Below, one piece after another: positions 16,042 to 25,521 of a stretch of 64,000 nt of DNA. Source of the DNA: Allosphingosinicella deserti. GTDB taxonomy: Bacteria; Pseudomonadota; Alphaproteobacteria; Sphingomonadales; Sphingomonadaceae. A program made the position numbers and the translations under genes. The DNA lies in the NCBI RefSeq assembly GCF_003012735.1, contig NZ_PXYI01000003.1:372001-436000 (forward strand), given 5' to 3'. The notes below the pieces were generated by a model. The model had not been told where the DNA came from and did no database searches. It saw only the letters and a program-made list of their open reading frames with translations. The number at the start of each line of letters is the position of its first letter. The stretch's first letter is position 1.

Positions 16042-18966
16042 ATGTCTTTCAAGGCACAGCTTTTCTGGTCCGCGTCGATTCTGATCATAGGGACCGCCGC
16101 CGCGCCGGCTCTGGCGCACAATCAACAGCAAGGTGATGTTCCGGTCGCGCCTTCGGGTTCAGTCACCGCCGCGCAGGACGACACGGTCGCCGCGCCGGAC
16201 GATATAGTCGCCGGGGAGGAAGAGATCATCGTCACCGGCGTGCGCGCCAGCATCATCGAGGGCCTCCAGAACAAGCGCGACGCAATCCAGATCATCGAGT
16301 CGGTGGTGGCCGAGGATATCGGCAAGCTGCCCGACAACAATGTCGTCGACGCCCTGCAGCGCGTGCCCGGCATCCAGGTTACCGGCCGCACCGGCGGCGA
16401 GGCCAACGCGATCTCGATCCGCGGCCTGCCCGACATCACCACCACCTGGAACGGACGGGCGATCTTCACCGCGTCCGGCCGCCAGTTCGCGCTGCAGGAT
16501 ATCCCGGCCAACCTCGTCAGCCGGATCGACGTCTACAAGACACGGGCTGCAGAGCAGATCGAGACCGGGATCGCCGGCCAGATCGACGTCTTCACCCGCC
16601 GTCCGTTCGACTTCAAAGATTCCGCATTCTCCGTCGCGGCGCGCGGGATCTGGCACGAGCAGGCCGACACATTCAATCCGAACGTCAGCGCGCTGCTCAG
16701 CAAGCGCTGGGAAACCGGGATCGGCGACATCGGCGCGCTGGTCAACGTCAGCTACGCGCGCACCAAGTATCGCGACCAGAGCATCACCGCCGGCGCGCTC
16801 GTCCCCTTCGCAACCGCCGACGCTCCGCCGCGCGGTGTCGGGGCCGCGAACACGTGCGATCCACCCAATCCGGGCAATTGGACACCGCTGGAGCGCATCT
16901 TCAACAGCGACTGCCGTGCGCCGGGACAATTGTTGTGGGAGGCAGGGCTCGATCGCGGTCTGCCGACGGCACCCGGTTCGACCCTGACGATCAACGGCGC
17001 GCAATATCCGTATCTGCTTTCCCGTGACGCGGTCTTCGCAAGCGATTTCCGCGGCGAGCGCGAGCGCCCGGCCGTCAACGTCGCATTGCAATGGGCGCCG
17101 AACGACACGTCGGAATATACGTTCGAGTTCTTCTGGGACGGCTTCCGGAACACGACCTTCAACAATCTGCATTTCACCTTTGCCGATTGGTGGGGCAATC
17201 TCGGCGCCAACCCCGCATCGACCTTCGAGCTGTACGAAGGCACCAACATCATCAAGTCGCGGACGGTCGGAGCGCCGTTCGGGTTCAACAGCGGCGACTT
17301 CACCAAGCAGAGCACCGACAGCTACGTCTACGCGCTCGCCGGCAAGTGGGATCTCTCGGACCAGTTCAAACTGAACGCCGATATCTCCTACCAGACAAGC
17401 CGCTTCAAATCGCAGTTTCTCGCGATGCGGACGACACGCGTGCCGGACTCGGTGACCGTCGACTTCAATTCGGGCGGCGGGCTTCCGGCCTGGGAGTTCA
17501 ACGACAATGCGCAGCTGCTCGACCCCGCAAACTGGACGGTCGGCGAATTCTACGACACCGCCAACCGCAACAAGGGCGATGCCTTCACCGTCACGACCGA
17601 CGCCGATTACGAATTCGGCTCCGGCCTATTCAAGCGCCTGAGTTTCGGCGTCCGCTATGATGATCGCGGCGCCAGCGAAGCCTCGCGCGACCAGAATACG
17701 GGGGCGCTCAATCAAAGCTTCGCAACCCTCGATCCAGGCCTCTATTGGACCAACAAGGGATTTTTCGACGGTCGCTCGAACGTGCCGGATTCCTGGCTGG
17801 TCGCCAACGGCTATTATCTGCTCGACCATGCCGACGAAATCCGGCAGCTGTACAAGAGCAGCGTCGCACCCACTCTGCGTGTCGGCGACGCAATGACCCT
17901 GCTCGAGAACTTCAACATCAACGAACGCACGCTTGCGGCCTATGCGCAGACCGATCTCGAGCATGAGCTGTTCGGCCGGCCGCTCCAAGTCCAAGCCGGT
18001 GTCCGCTACGTTTATGTCGACACGGAGATGGATTTCACCGATCGCCAGTCCGGCGTGTCGAGCTCGGCCTCGCAGTCGCTGAGCGAAGTGATGCCGAGCG
18101 TCACCCTGCGCTACGACATCACCGACGCTCTTCGCTTCCGCTTCAATTTCGGCGAGACGCTGCGCCGGCCGAACTTCAGCGATCTCAATCCCTATTTCGC
18201 ATTGACCGGCGATCTCACCAATGTCGGCTACGGCACGGGTGTCGGCGGCAACCCCAGCCTCGGCGCGACCAAGGCGCGCAACTTCGACATCGCGCTCGAA
18301 TGGTATTTCACCCGAGACAGCGCGATTTACGCCACCCTGTTCCGGCGCGAGATAGACGGTCTCGTGGTGCCGCTCCGTCGTCAGATCACGATCCCCAATT
18401 CCAACCAGAACACGACGCAATTCGTCGTCACCCAACCGGTCAACGCATCCGACGGCGTGCTCAAGGGTGTCGAACTCGGCTTCGTTTTCTTCCCCGAGCT
18501 CCCGGGCCTTCTCAAGGGTCTCGGTGCGCAGGGCAGCTTCACCTGGCTGAAGTCGAAGCAGAACATCCCGCAGACCAACAGTTCAGGCGAGATCATCGGC
18601 GAGGAGGAATCCGATTTCTTCGGAGTCTCCGATTTCTCCTACAACATCACCGGGGCCTATGAGCGCGGGCCGGTCGGCCTTCGCCTGTCCTGGGTGTGGC
18701 GGAAGAACTTCCTCAACAATAACGAGGCGCGCCTGTTCGCCAATCCGATCGGCATCTGGCGGCAGCCGGAAAAGAGCCTTGATTTCCAGTTCACCTACAG
18801 CCTGAACGATCGCCTGGCAGTGACGCTGGATGCGACCAACCTGACCGACGAATTGAGCCAATCCTATTACCGCTTCGCCGATGCGGGCGGGCCGGACACC
18901 CACAATTTCGGATCGACCATCCTCAGCCGGACCGTCGCGCTCGGCGTGCGCTATTCCTTTCCGTAA
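16042..18966 (+). CDS. TonB-dependent receptor for arabino-oligosaccharides (inferred substrate)
   Basis: A 974-residue outer-membrane receptor. Signal peptide of about 26 residues (cleaved near PALAHN), a TonB box-like EEEIIVTG at about residues 55-62, the plug domain (IIESVVAEDIGKLPDNNVVDALQRVPGIQV, typical of Caulobacter/Sphingomonas receptors) and a beta-barrel ending in the aromatic residue of VALGVRYSFP. ATG at 16042 with AGAGGGG upstream. It is followed after 10 bp by a GH43 arabinanase and divergently transcribed from the AraD1 operon, so it most likely imports arabinan fragments across the outer membrane using TonB energy. The specificity is inferred from neighbours. Confidence 0.93.
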   Translation: MSFKAQLFWSASILIIGTAAAPALAHNQQQGDVPVAPSGSVTAAQDDTVAAPDDIVAGEEEIIVTGVRASIIEGLQNKRDAIQIIESVVAEDIGKLPDNNVVDALQRVPGIQVTGRTGGEANAISIRGLPDITTTWNGRAIFTASGRQFALQDIPANLVSRIDVYKTRAAEQIETGIAGQIDVFTRRPFDFKDSAFSVAARGIWHEQADTFNPNVSALLSKRWETGIGDIGALVNVSYARTKYRDQSITAGALVPFATADAPPRGVGAANTCDPPNPGNWTPLERIFNSDCRAPGQLLWEAGLDRGLPTAPGSTLTINGAQYPYLLSRDAVFASDFRGERERPAVNVALQWAPNDTSEYTFEFFWDGFRNTTFNNLHFTFADWWGNLGANPASTFELYEGTNIIKSRTVGAPFGFNSGDFTKQSTDSYVYALAGKWDLSDQFKLNADISYQTSRFKSQFLAMRTTRVPDSVTVDFNSGGGLPAWEFNDNAQLLDPANWTVGEFYDTANRNKGDAFTVTTDADYEFGSGLFKRLSFGVRYDDRGASEASRDQNTGALNQSFATLDPGLYWTNKGFFDGRSNVPDSWLVANGYYLLDHADEIRQLYKSSVAPTLRVGDAMTLLENFNINERTLAAYAQTDLEHELFGRPLQVQAGVRYVYVDTEMDFTDRQSGVSSSASQSLSEVMPSVTLRYDITDALRFRFNFGETLRRPNFSDLNPYFALTGDLTNVGYGTGVGGNPSLGATKARNFDIALEWYFTRDSAIYATLFRREIDGLVVPLRRQITIPNSNQNTTQFVVTQPVNASDGVLKGVELGFVFFPELPGLLKGLGAQGSFTWLKSKQNIPQTNSSGEIIGEEESDFFGVSDFSYNITGAYERGPVGLRLSWVWRKNFLNNNEARLFANPIGIWRQPEKSLDFQFTYSLNDRLAVTLDATNLTDELSQSYYRFADAGGPDTHNFGSTILSRTVALGVRYSFP

Positions 18967-18976
18967 GGCGGGCGGG

Positions 18977-20026
18977 ATGCGCAGACGTTCAAGGGGGAGG
19001 GGCGGCTTCGGCCGCCTCTTTACCGTCGTGGCGATCACCCAAGCGGCGGGCTGCGCGCTCTCGCCGCAACTGCGTCACACCGCGGCGGTGCAAGGAGATG
19101 TGGTGCCGGTCCATGATCCGGCGATCATCCGGGCCGGCAATCTCTACCATCTGTTCGCGACCGGCCACCTGTCGCAGAAAACCGGAATGCTGCCGTGGCG
19201 AACCTCGGAGGATCTCGTCCACTGGCGCTTTCGGGGTGCGGCGTTCCCCGAGCTTCCTGGCTGGACGGGCGAGACGGTGCCGGGCGCGCGCGGCCTGTGG
19301 GCGCCGGATATCATTCGGGTCGGCGGAGAATATCGGCTTTATTACTCCGTCTCGACGTTCGGGAAGAATCAATCGGCGATCGGACTGGCGACCGCCGCCA
19401 GGCTCGATCCGGAGATGCCCTCGGCGTGGACCGACAAGGGACCGGTGATCGCGTCGACCGGCGCGGACGATTTCAATGCCATCGATCCCAACGCCTTCGT
19501 CGATCGGGACGGGCGCCAATGGCTCGTCTTCGGCAGCTTCTGGAGCGGCCTCAAACTGGTCGAGCTCGATCCCGCGACGGGATTGCGAAAGTTCGGCGCC
19601 GCGCCGGTGTCCCTCGCCCGGCGGCCTGTGCCGGGCGCGATCGAAGCGCCGTTTCTGATTCGCCGCGGCGGCTTCTATTATTTGTTCGCCTCATTCGATT
19701 TCTGCTGCCGCAAGCTCGACAGCAGCTACTACACCGTCGTCGGCCGCGCGCGGACCGTGCAGGGGCCCTATGCCGATCGCAGCGGCCGGACGATGCTCGA
19801 TGGCGGCGGCTCGGTGGTGCTGCACGCCGATCTCGAGCCCGAAGGCCGATGGCGCGGGCCCGGGCATGTCGCGATCCTGCGGGGCAGGCCGGACAGGATC
19901 GTCTTCCATGCCTATGATGCACATAATGAGGGCGCGTCGACCTTGCAGGTGCGGGCACTGGACTGGACCCGAGACGGGTGGCCGGTGGTGCGTGACTATT
20001 CGAAAGATATTCCCCTAATCCCCTGA
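18977..20026 (+). CDS. GH43 endo-arabinanase-like enzyme, probable lipoprotein
   Basis: A 349-residue five-bladed propeller glycosidase of family 43. The three catalytic acids can be placed: Asp47 (VHDPAI, base), Asp170 (AIDPNAF, pKa modulator) and Glu223 (PGAIEAPFLI, acid). The order and wording match the arabinan endo-1,5-alpha-L-arabinanase group. A lipobox-like TQAAGC with Cys26 suggests anchoring to a membrane; the -3 residue is Ala rather than Leu, so this is moderate. It starts at ATG 18977, 10 bp after the receptor stop, and is surely in its operon. It would cut arabinan at or near the cell surface. Confidence 0.9.
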   Translation: MRRRSRGRGGFGRLFTVVAITQAAGCALSPQLRHTAAVQGDVVPVHDPAIIRAGNLYHLFATGHLSQKTGMLPWRTSEDLVHWRFRGAAFPELPGWTGETVPGARGLWAPDIIRVGGEYRLYYSVSTFGKNQSAIGLATAARLDPEMPSAWTDKGPVIASTGADDFNAIDPNAFVDRDGRQWLVFGSFWSGLKLVELDPATGLRKFGAAPVSLARRPVPGAIEAPFLIRRGGFYYLFASFDFCCRKLDSSYYTVVGRARTVQGPYADRSGRTMLDGGGSVVLHADLEPEGRWRGPGHVAILRGRPDRIVFHAYDAHNEGASTLQVRALDWTRDGWPVVRDYSKDIPLIP

Positions 20027-20027
20027 T

Positions 20028-20114
20028 CCGTTCGGGCTGAGCCTGTCGAAGCGCCTCACTTTATCCCTTCCGCAACAAGGAAGGGGAGGGCTTCGACGAG
20101 CTCAGCCCGAACGG
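20028..20114. repeat. Sphingomonad-type inverted repeat, copy 2
   Basis: Left arm 20028-20051 pairs with right arm 20091-20114 over 24 bp with about one mismatch; 39-bp loop. Arm sequence is the same as at 8017-8101 (TTCGGGCTGAGCCTGTCGAAG). It again lies exactly between two convergent genes (the GH43 stop is at 20026, the GntR stop at 20140). Confidence 0.87.
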
Positions 20115-20139
20115 TGATTTGGCAATCCGTAACGATAAC

Positions 20140-20907
20140 TTACGCCGCGCGGGAGCGTTTGCCCGGTTTGCCTTTCGGGGCCATGGTCGTGTCGAGCAGG
20201 GCCATGTCGACGAGGTCGGCCATCGCTTGCCGGGCGGCGCTCGGATCGGCATCGGCGATCGCTTCGTAGACACGGCGGTGATCGGGGATCGGATCGCGCT
20301 GCAGCGGCTGGCGGCGCTGCTTGAAGATCGTCGTCCAGGCGACGGCGGCCGCGACGCTGCTGGTCAGGCTGACAAGGAATGGATTGGCGGTCGCCTCGAG
20401 CAGGGCGGTATGAAAATCCTGGTCTGCGACGCGGCCGATTTCGGACGCGAGCGTATGCTCCGCCATCGTCTCCAACGCTTCGCGCATGCGCTCGACCTGA
20501 TCGGCGCTGCGCCTTTTGGCGGCAAGCTCCGCGGCGGCCGGTTCGACGATCTTGCGCAACTCGAACAAGCTTTCGAGCAGATCCTCGTCCGGCTCGTACT
20601 TGAAGATCCACGACAGAACGTCGGGATCGAGCAGATGCCATTTCTCGCGCGGGCTGATCCGGGTTCCGATCTTCGGCCGTACTTCGACGAGACCCTTGGC
20701 GGCGAGGATCCGGACCGCCTCGCGATAGGCGGTCCGCGAAACGTTCAGGCGATCGCTCGCCTCGATCTCGCCGTCGAGAAGGTCACCCGGCTTGTAGCGG
20801 CCCGAGACGATCAGGATGCCGAGATCGCGCGCGACCATGCCGTGGAGGCGCAGCGACTTGCGCCGTGCCCGCGCGTCAGGCCCCTCCGATCTCCCGCTCA
20901 CTGCCAT
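20140..20907 (-). CDS. GntR family regulator with FCD domain (probable arabinose-locus regulator)
   Basis: A 255-residue regulator of the FadR subfamily. The winged helix-turn-helix is at residues about 20-85 (GEIEASDRLNVSRTAYREAVRILAAKGLVEVRPKIGT). The FCD effector domain covers about 105-230 and keeps the Asp/His residues that bind metal in this family (DQDFHTALLEATANP; DHRRVYEAI). ATG at 20905-20907 with AAAGGGG upstream. It is divergent from the FucP-type transporter; a 13-bp motif with core TGTCTGAGTA is found there and at four other promoters of the locus, so it most likely represses the pathway until a pathway sugar acid binds. The ligand is inferred. Confidence 0.9.
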   Translation of the reverse strand: MAVSGRSEGPDARARRKSLRLHGMVARDLGILIVSGRYKPGDLLDGEIEASDRLNVSRTAYREAVRILAAKGLVEVRPKIGTRISPREKWHLLDPDVLSWIFKYEPDEDLLESLFELRKIVEPAAAELAAKRRSADQVERMREALETMAEHTLASEIGRVADQDFHTALLEATANPFLVSLTSSVAAAVAWTTIFKQRRQPLQRDPIPDHRRVYEAIADADPSAARQAMADLVDMALLDTTMAPKGKPGKRSRAA

Positions 20908-20992
20908 AGCCCCTTTGTAACCTCGCTCGCCGCCATTACAATATTCGGTGCCGCCCAGTCCCCAGACCGCGTTGACGGCCTCTCTTCCTCGA

Positions 20993-21005
20993 TATACTCA
21001 GACAA
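20993..21005. promoter_or_regulatory. Candidate arabinose-locus operator, site 5
   Basis: TATACTCAGACAA (other strand TTGTCTGAGTATA), 41 bp upstream of the transporter start and 85 bp from the GntR start, so it could serve transporter control and autoregulation. Confidence 0.6.
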
Positions 21006-21046
21006 ATAGAGCCGCGCCAGAGCGGCGGAGGAGAGAGACCGACCTT

Positions 21047-22357
21047 ATGGCGATGGCCCCGACCAGCACCCCCACCGGCACCACGAAGCCGGGCAACGGC
21101 GAAACCTACCGCGCGGCATTGATCCTGCTCGCCAGCCTGTTCTTCATGTGGGGTTTCATCACCGTAATCAACAACACGCTGCTGCCGCATCTGCGCAGCG
21201 TGTTCGACCTCAACTACACGCAGACGACCCTGATCGAATCGGTGTGGTTCATCGCCTATTTCGTCGCGGCCATACCCTCCGCAAAGCTGATCGAGCGGGT
21301 CGGCTACAAGAGGTCGCTGGTCATCGGGCTGTCGATCATGGCCGTCGGCGCACTCGGCATGACGCTGGCGGCGAGCATTCCGTCCTACGGCGTCACGTTG
21401 GCGATGCTGTTCGTGATCGCTGCCGGCATCACCCTGCTTCAGGTCGCCGCCAATCCCTATGTCGCGGTCGTCGGCTCGCCGGAAACCGCCTCGTCCCGTC
21501 TCAACCTGGTCCAGGCAATGAATTCGGCGGGGACGATGCTCGCACCCTCGTTCGGCGCCTATCTGATTCTCGGGCGCTCGGTCGGCGGCACATCCGCCGA
21601 GGGCGCCGTGCTGACGGATGCCGAGCGGCTCGCCGACGCGCAGTCCGTGATCCTGCCCTATGTGCTGGTTGCCGCAGTGCTGGTCGTGCTCGCCGTGGTG
21701 ATCGCCCGCTTCAAGCTGCCCGACATGGGCGCCGCCGGCCGCAGGGTCGCCGCCGAGGAGCGCAAGCACCATTCGCTGTGGCGCCACCGCAATCTCGTCT
21801 TCGGCGTACCGGCGATCTTCATCTACCTGATCGCAGAAATCGGCGTCGCCAATCTGTTCGTGAACTTCGTATCCCAGCGCGACATCGCCAACATCACGCA
21901 TGAGCAGGCCGGTCACTACCTCACCTTCCTGTGGGGCGGCATGATGGTCGGGCGGTTCCTCGGTTCCGCGATCATGCAGAAGGTCGCCGCGGAAAAGGTT
22001 CTGGCGGCCTTCTCGATCGGCGCCTTCGTGGTGATGCTGATCGCGACCTTCACGCAGGGCCACACTGCCATGTGGGCGCTGATCAGCGTCGGCCTGTTCC
22101 ACTCGATCATGTTCCCGACCATCTTCACGCTCGGTATCCGCGGCCTCGGCCCGCTCACCGAGGAAGGATCGGGGCTGCTGATCATGGCGATCGCCGGCGG
22201 CGCCCTGGTGATCGTGCAGGGCTGGCTAGCCGACCGCTACGGCCTGCAGATGTCGTTCCTGCTGACCGCCGTCTGCGAGCTCTACGTGCTGTTCTACGCC
22301 TTGTGGGGAGCGAAGCCGACCAACGCGATCGAGGATGTTCGTCCCCAGGAAACCTGA
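21047..22357 (+). CDS. FucP-type sugar:proton symporter (major facilitator)
   Basis: About 436 residues, twelve membrane segments, starting at ATG 21047 (GGAGGAG ends 13 bp upstream; a second ATG two codons on is also possible). The wording of the first segments (LFFMWGFITVINNTLLPHL) and of ITLLQVAANPYVAVVGSPETASSRLNLVQAMNS matches the FucP/GluP family of fucose, glucose/galactose and arabinose symporters. It would bring released L-arabinose across the inner membrane with protons. It follows operator site 5 and precedes a GH43 gene by 66 bp, probably in one transcript. Confidence 0.92.
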   Translation: MAMAPTSTPTGTTKPGNGETYRAALILLASLFFMWGFITVINNTLLPHLRSVFDLNYTQTTLIESVWFIAYFVAAIPSAKLIERVGYKRSLVIGLSIMAVGALGMTLAASIPSYGVTLAMLFVIAAGITLLQVAANPYVAVVGSPETASSRLNLVQAMNSAGTMLAPSFGAYLILGRSVGGTSAEGAVLTDAERLADAQSVILPYVLVAAVLVVLAVVIARFKLPDMGAAGRRVAAEERKHHSLWRHRNLVFGVPAIFIYLIAEIGVANLFVNFVSQRDIANITHEQAGHYLTFLWGGMMVGRFLGSAIMQKVAAEKVLAAFSIGAFVVMLIATFTQGHTAMWALISVGLFHSIMFPTIFTLGIRGLGPLTEEGSGLLIMAIAGGALVIVQGWLADRYGLQMSFLLTAVCELYVLFYALWGAKPTNAIEDVRPQET

Positions 22358-22423
22358 CCGTTGGCGGTCAGAAGAGCTTACCGCGGGGCGGACCAACCGA
22401 CGACACGACAGGAGAGGAAGACC

Positions 22424-23875
22424 ATGGTCCCGAGCCTACTCAACCGGCGCAGCTTCGTCGCCGGTGCCGCCGCCGCCATGTTCGCCGCACACGCAACGGC
22501 GCGTGCGGGCCAGCCGGCGGGGTCCGCCGCCGGTGTCGTCGCGCCGCGCAACCCGCTCGTTCCCCAACGCGCCGATGCGCGGATCTTCAAGCACAACGAC
22601 GGCCTCTATTACATGACGGCATCGGTCCCCGAATATGACCGGCTCGCCATCCGGCGCGCGCCGACGCTTGCCGGACTTGCCGCGGCTGAGGAGACGGTGG
22701 TGTGGCGCCGGCCCGCCTCCGGCAAGCTCGGCGGCTACATATGGGCGCCCGAACTCCACGACATCGATGGACGCTGGTACATCTATTTCGCCGCCGGCAA
22801 TTCCGATGATCCCTTTCACATCCGCACGTACGTGCTTCGCAACGGCGGGCGCGATGCCCTGGCCGGTCCCTGGGAGCTGATGGGGCAGTTCGAAACGCCG
22901 TGGGACACGTTCACGCTGGATTCGACGCTCTACGTCCATCGCGGCCGCCGCTATGCCTGCTGGGCGCAGAAGGAGCCGGGGATCGACACCAACAGCAATT
23001 TGTACCTGGCGCCGCTTGCGACCCCTACCACCCTCGCGGCACCGCCGACCCGGCTGACGGTGCCGACGCTTCCCTGGGAGATACAGGGATTCAAGGTTGC
23101 GGAAGGGCCAGCCCTGATCGAGCACAGGGGCAAGTTGTTCCTGACCTATTCGGCGAGCGCCACCGATGCTCGCTATTGCCTTGGCCTGCTCACCGCCGAT
23201 GCCGAAGCGGACATCATGCGCGCCGATTCCTGGACCAAGTCGCCGGAGCCGGTGTTCGTCACCTCTGATGTCACCAAGGTCTATGGCCCCGGCCACAACA
23301 GCTTCACGGTCGACGAGCAGGGCAGGGACCTGCTCGTCTATCACGGCCGCGATTACGAATCGATCGAGGGCGATCCGCTGTTCGATCCGAACCGCCACAC
23401 CCGCGTCCAGCGCCTTTACTTCCGACCCGACGGCACGCCTGATTTCGGCATCCCGGTGGGCAATGGGGAAGTGCCCGACCGGTTCGCACCGGCCGATGCG
23501 CGAACCCGCTTCGTACGGCACCACGGAGCGCGGCTAATCGTCGGCGATGGGCCGCTGCCGAGCTCGCAATTCCGCCAGAAACCGGGTCTCGCAGGCACCG
23601 GCACCGTGTCCCTGGAAGCGGTCGATGCGCCCGGCCGCTTCGTCCAGGCGCAGCCCGGCGGAGCGATCGTGCTTGCCGCCAATGACGGCAGCCCCGCTTT
23701 TGCTCGGCAGGTCAGCTTCGAGCGCCGCCCGGGCCTCTCCGATCCGAGCGGCGTCTCCTTCGCTCTTCCCGGTAGCGGAGGGCGACATCTCCGTCACGCC
23801 GCCGGCGGAGCGTTGCGCGCCGGGCCGGTGACGAACCAAGCCGACCGCGCGAGCGCGACCTTCCTGGTTAGCTGA
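22424..23875 (+). CDS. GH43 alpha-L-arabinofuranosidase-like enzyme with C-terminal AbfB-like domain, Tat-exported
   Basis: A 483-residue protein starting at ATG 22424 behind GGAGAGGA. The N-terminus has a twin-arginine motif (NRRSFVAGA) and a hydrophobic core. Residues about 40-345 form a GH43 propeller: RADARI (Asp51, base), then YYMTASVPEYDRL, WAPELHDIDGRWYIYFAAG, TLDST (second acid) and KVAEGPALI (acid Glu). Residues about 355-483 repeat short RFVxxxGxRLxxGDG-type segments of an AbfB/CBM42 arabinose-binding beta-trefoil. Expected role: exo-acting release of L-arabinose in the periplasm. It is the last gene of the transporter operon. Confidence 0.88.
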   Translation: MVPSLLNRRSFVAGAAAAMFAAHATARAGQPAGSAAGVVAPRNPLVPQRADARIFKHNDGLYYMTASVPEYDRLAIRRAPTLAGLAAAEETVVWRRPASGKLGGYIWAPELHDIDGRWYIYFAAGNSDDPFHIRTYVLRNGGRDALAGPWELMGQFETPWDTFTLDSTLYVHRGRRYACWAQKEPGIDTNSNLYLAPLATPTTLAAPPTRLTVPTLPWEIQGFKVAEGPALIEHRGKLFLTYSASATDARYCLGLLTADAEADIMRADSWTKSPEPVFVTSDVTKVYGPGHNSFTVDEQGRDLLVYHGRDYESIEGDPLFDPNRHTRVQRLYFRPDGTPDFGIPVGNGEVPDRFAPADARTRFVRHHGARLIVGDGPLPSSQFRQKPGLAGTGTVSLEAVDAPGRFVQAQPGGAIVLAANDGSPAFARQVSFERRPGLSDPSGVSFALPGSGGRHLRHAAGGALRAGPVTNQADRASATFLVS

Positions 23876-24085
23876 GCAAACCTCCGGCAACGTCTCAAAC
23901 AGAGCGGACAAAGTCGGGCAACATCATGATGCCGCAGCGGGGCCGTCGCACTCTTCCCGCGCGCAATCCTCTGACACTCCGGAGCCGGTCGTCAATCGAC
24001 CGGCCCTTCATAAGCACGGTTCCGCAACGAAATTTTCACCATCGCTCTCTACCAAAGGCGCAGTGCGAACAGGGGGGAGGGCGCG

Positions 24086-25320
24086 ATGCAGGGTGGGACC
24101 GCGCGCGCGACGAGCAAATTTGTCGAGTTCCTCTGGATCGCACCGTTGGCGGCTGCGGTCCTGGGATGTGCCTTGGCGGTCGACATGATCGGTGCGGGCG
24201 ATCGCGTGTCGACATTCGGCGTGCTTCGCCAGGGCATTGGCTATTGGATGCAGCCCCTCGTTATGCTGATCGAGATCGTCACGCTCGTGGCGCTTGTCGT
24301 CGCCTTGGCGGCACGCTCGGCGAGCCCGCTTCGGCACGCCGGATCGTTGCTTCGCGGCCAGTTCGGCGGCTCGGCCCAGATCGTCGCCGCTCGCCTCGCG
24401 CCTCTCTTGCTGATCCCCATCCTGTTCGCCGCAGTCGGTGTCTTCAAGACGCTGCTTGGCCAAAGCATCCGCTTCCGGTGGGATGATCGCTTTGGGGATA
24501 TGGACCGCTATCTACTGTTCGGACTCCAGGCGTGGGAGTTCACCCATGCGATCTTTGGACCGGCCGCGACGATCTTCCTCGACCGGATCTACACATTCTG
24601 GGTGTTCCTCCTGCCCTTGGCGGTGCTCGGTTTCGCATTGTTTGCCCCGCGGATCGATCGGGCGCGCTTCTTCGTGGCCTTTGGCGTCACGTGGATCCTG
24701 CTCGGCATCGTCGGCGCCTTTCTCGTGCCGCCGCCGGCCCCTGCTTTGCTGCCGACATCGGTACGGTCGACGCCTCCCGATTCAGCGGTTTGATGGAACG
24801 GCTGCACGCCGTACGCGATGCAAACGGCGCCGAGCTTGGCGCGGTCGCCTGGCAGCGCCTGCTGTGGCAGGCCCTTGTTCAACGGGATGTCGGCATAGGC
24901 CTGGGCATCTCGGCAATGCCTTCACTCCACAATGCGATGTGCGCGCTTTACGTGTTTGCGTTCGCCCGACGCAGCCGGCCGCTGGCCATTGCCGCCGGGA
25001 TCTTCGCGCTCCTCGTTTTCGTCGGCTCCATCCACCTCGGCTGGCATTATGCGGTGGACGGAATCGTCGCCTATCCGGCGGTGGCTGCGATCTGGTGGGC
25101 GGCGGGCTGGTATCTGCGCCGGACGGGCTACGTGGCGGCCGTTCTCGCGGAGGAGCTGGCGCCGTCATCGATGCGGGGCGCGCCCGTGCCGCCGAACATT
25201 CCGACGATGGCCGTCGCGGCCTTCGGAACGTTGCCATCGCCGCTCGACGGGCCGCGCCCGCTCCCGTGGCGAATCCGGACGCTCGAACCCGAGGATTTGG
25301 GGCAGGGCGCCAGCGTCTAA
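24086..25320 (+). pseudogene. PAP2-superfamily (Aur1/Ipt1-like) membrane protein broken by a frameshift
   Basis: Two overlapping frames together give one protein. The first (24086 to about 24740) supplies a start with several hydrophobic segments and ends in a spurious Pro/Ala/Leu tail. The second (from about 24733 to 25320) begins in mid-protein with AAGPCFAADIG and continues with the PAP2_3 active-site wording SAMPSLHNAMCALYVFAF and GWHYAVDGI. Restoring one base in the GC run 24727-24740 would join the frames as LVPPAGPCFAADIG. So a one-base deletion (or a sequencing error) has split the gene. Intact members are membrane phosphatases or inositolphosphotransferase-like enzymes. Confidence 0.8.
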
Positions 25321-25464
25321 AGGGCGTCGGCTGAAACGAGGGCGCATGTTCCGCCCGGGCCGTCCGAGCCGGAAGATCCGTTCGTTTCCGAGCCTGCGAG
25401 TGGGCGAGATCATGCCTGCGGCGATCAGGGAATTTACGATGCGGTTACGGAAGTTACCCCCGCT

Positions 25465-25479
25465 TTAACCAATCCTCAA
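25465..25479. promoter_or_regulatory. CtrA-like half-site pair (weak)
   Basis: TTAA-N7-TCAA, one mismatch from the alphaproteobacterial CtrA box TTAA-N7-TTAA, 43 bp upstream of the FAD oxidoreductase start. Three further near-matches occur in the secretion locus. Confidence 0.3.
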
Positions 25480-25521
25480 CCTCGGCCGCCTTATGCGAAC
25501 ATCGATATTCAGGAGTGTGTG

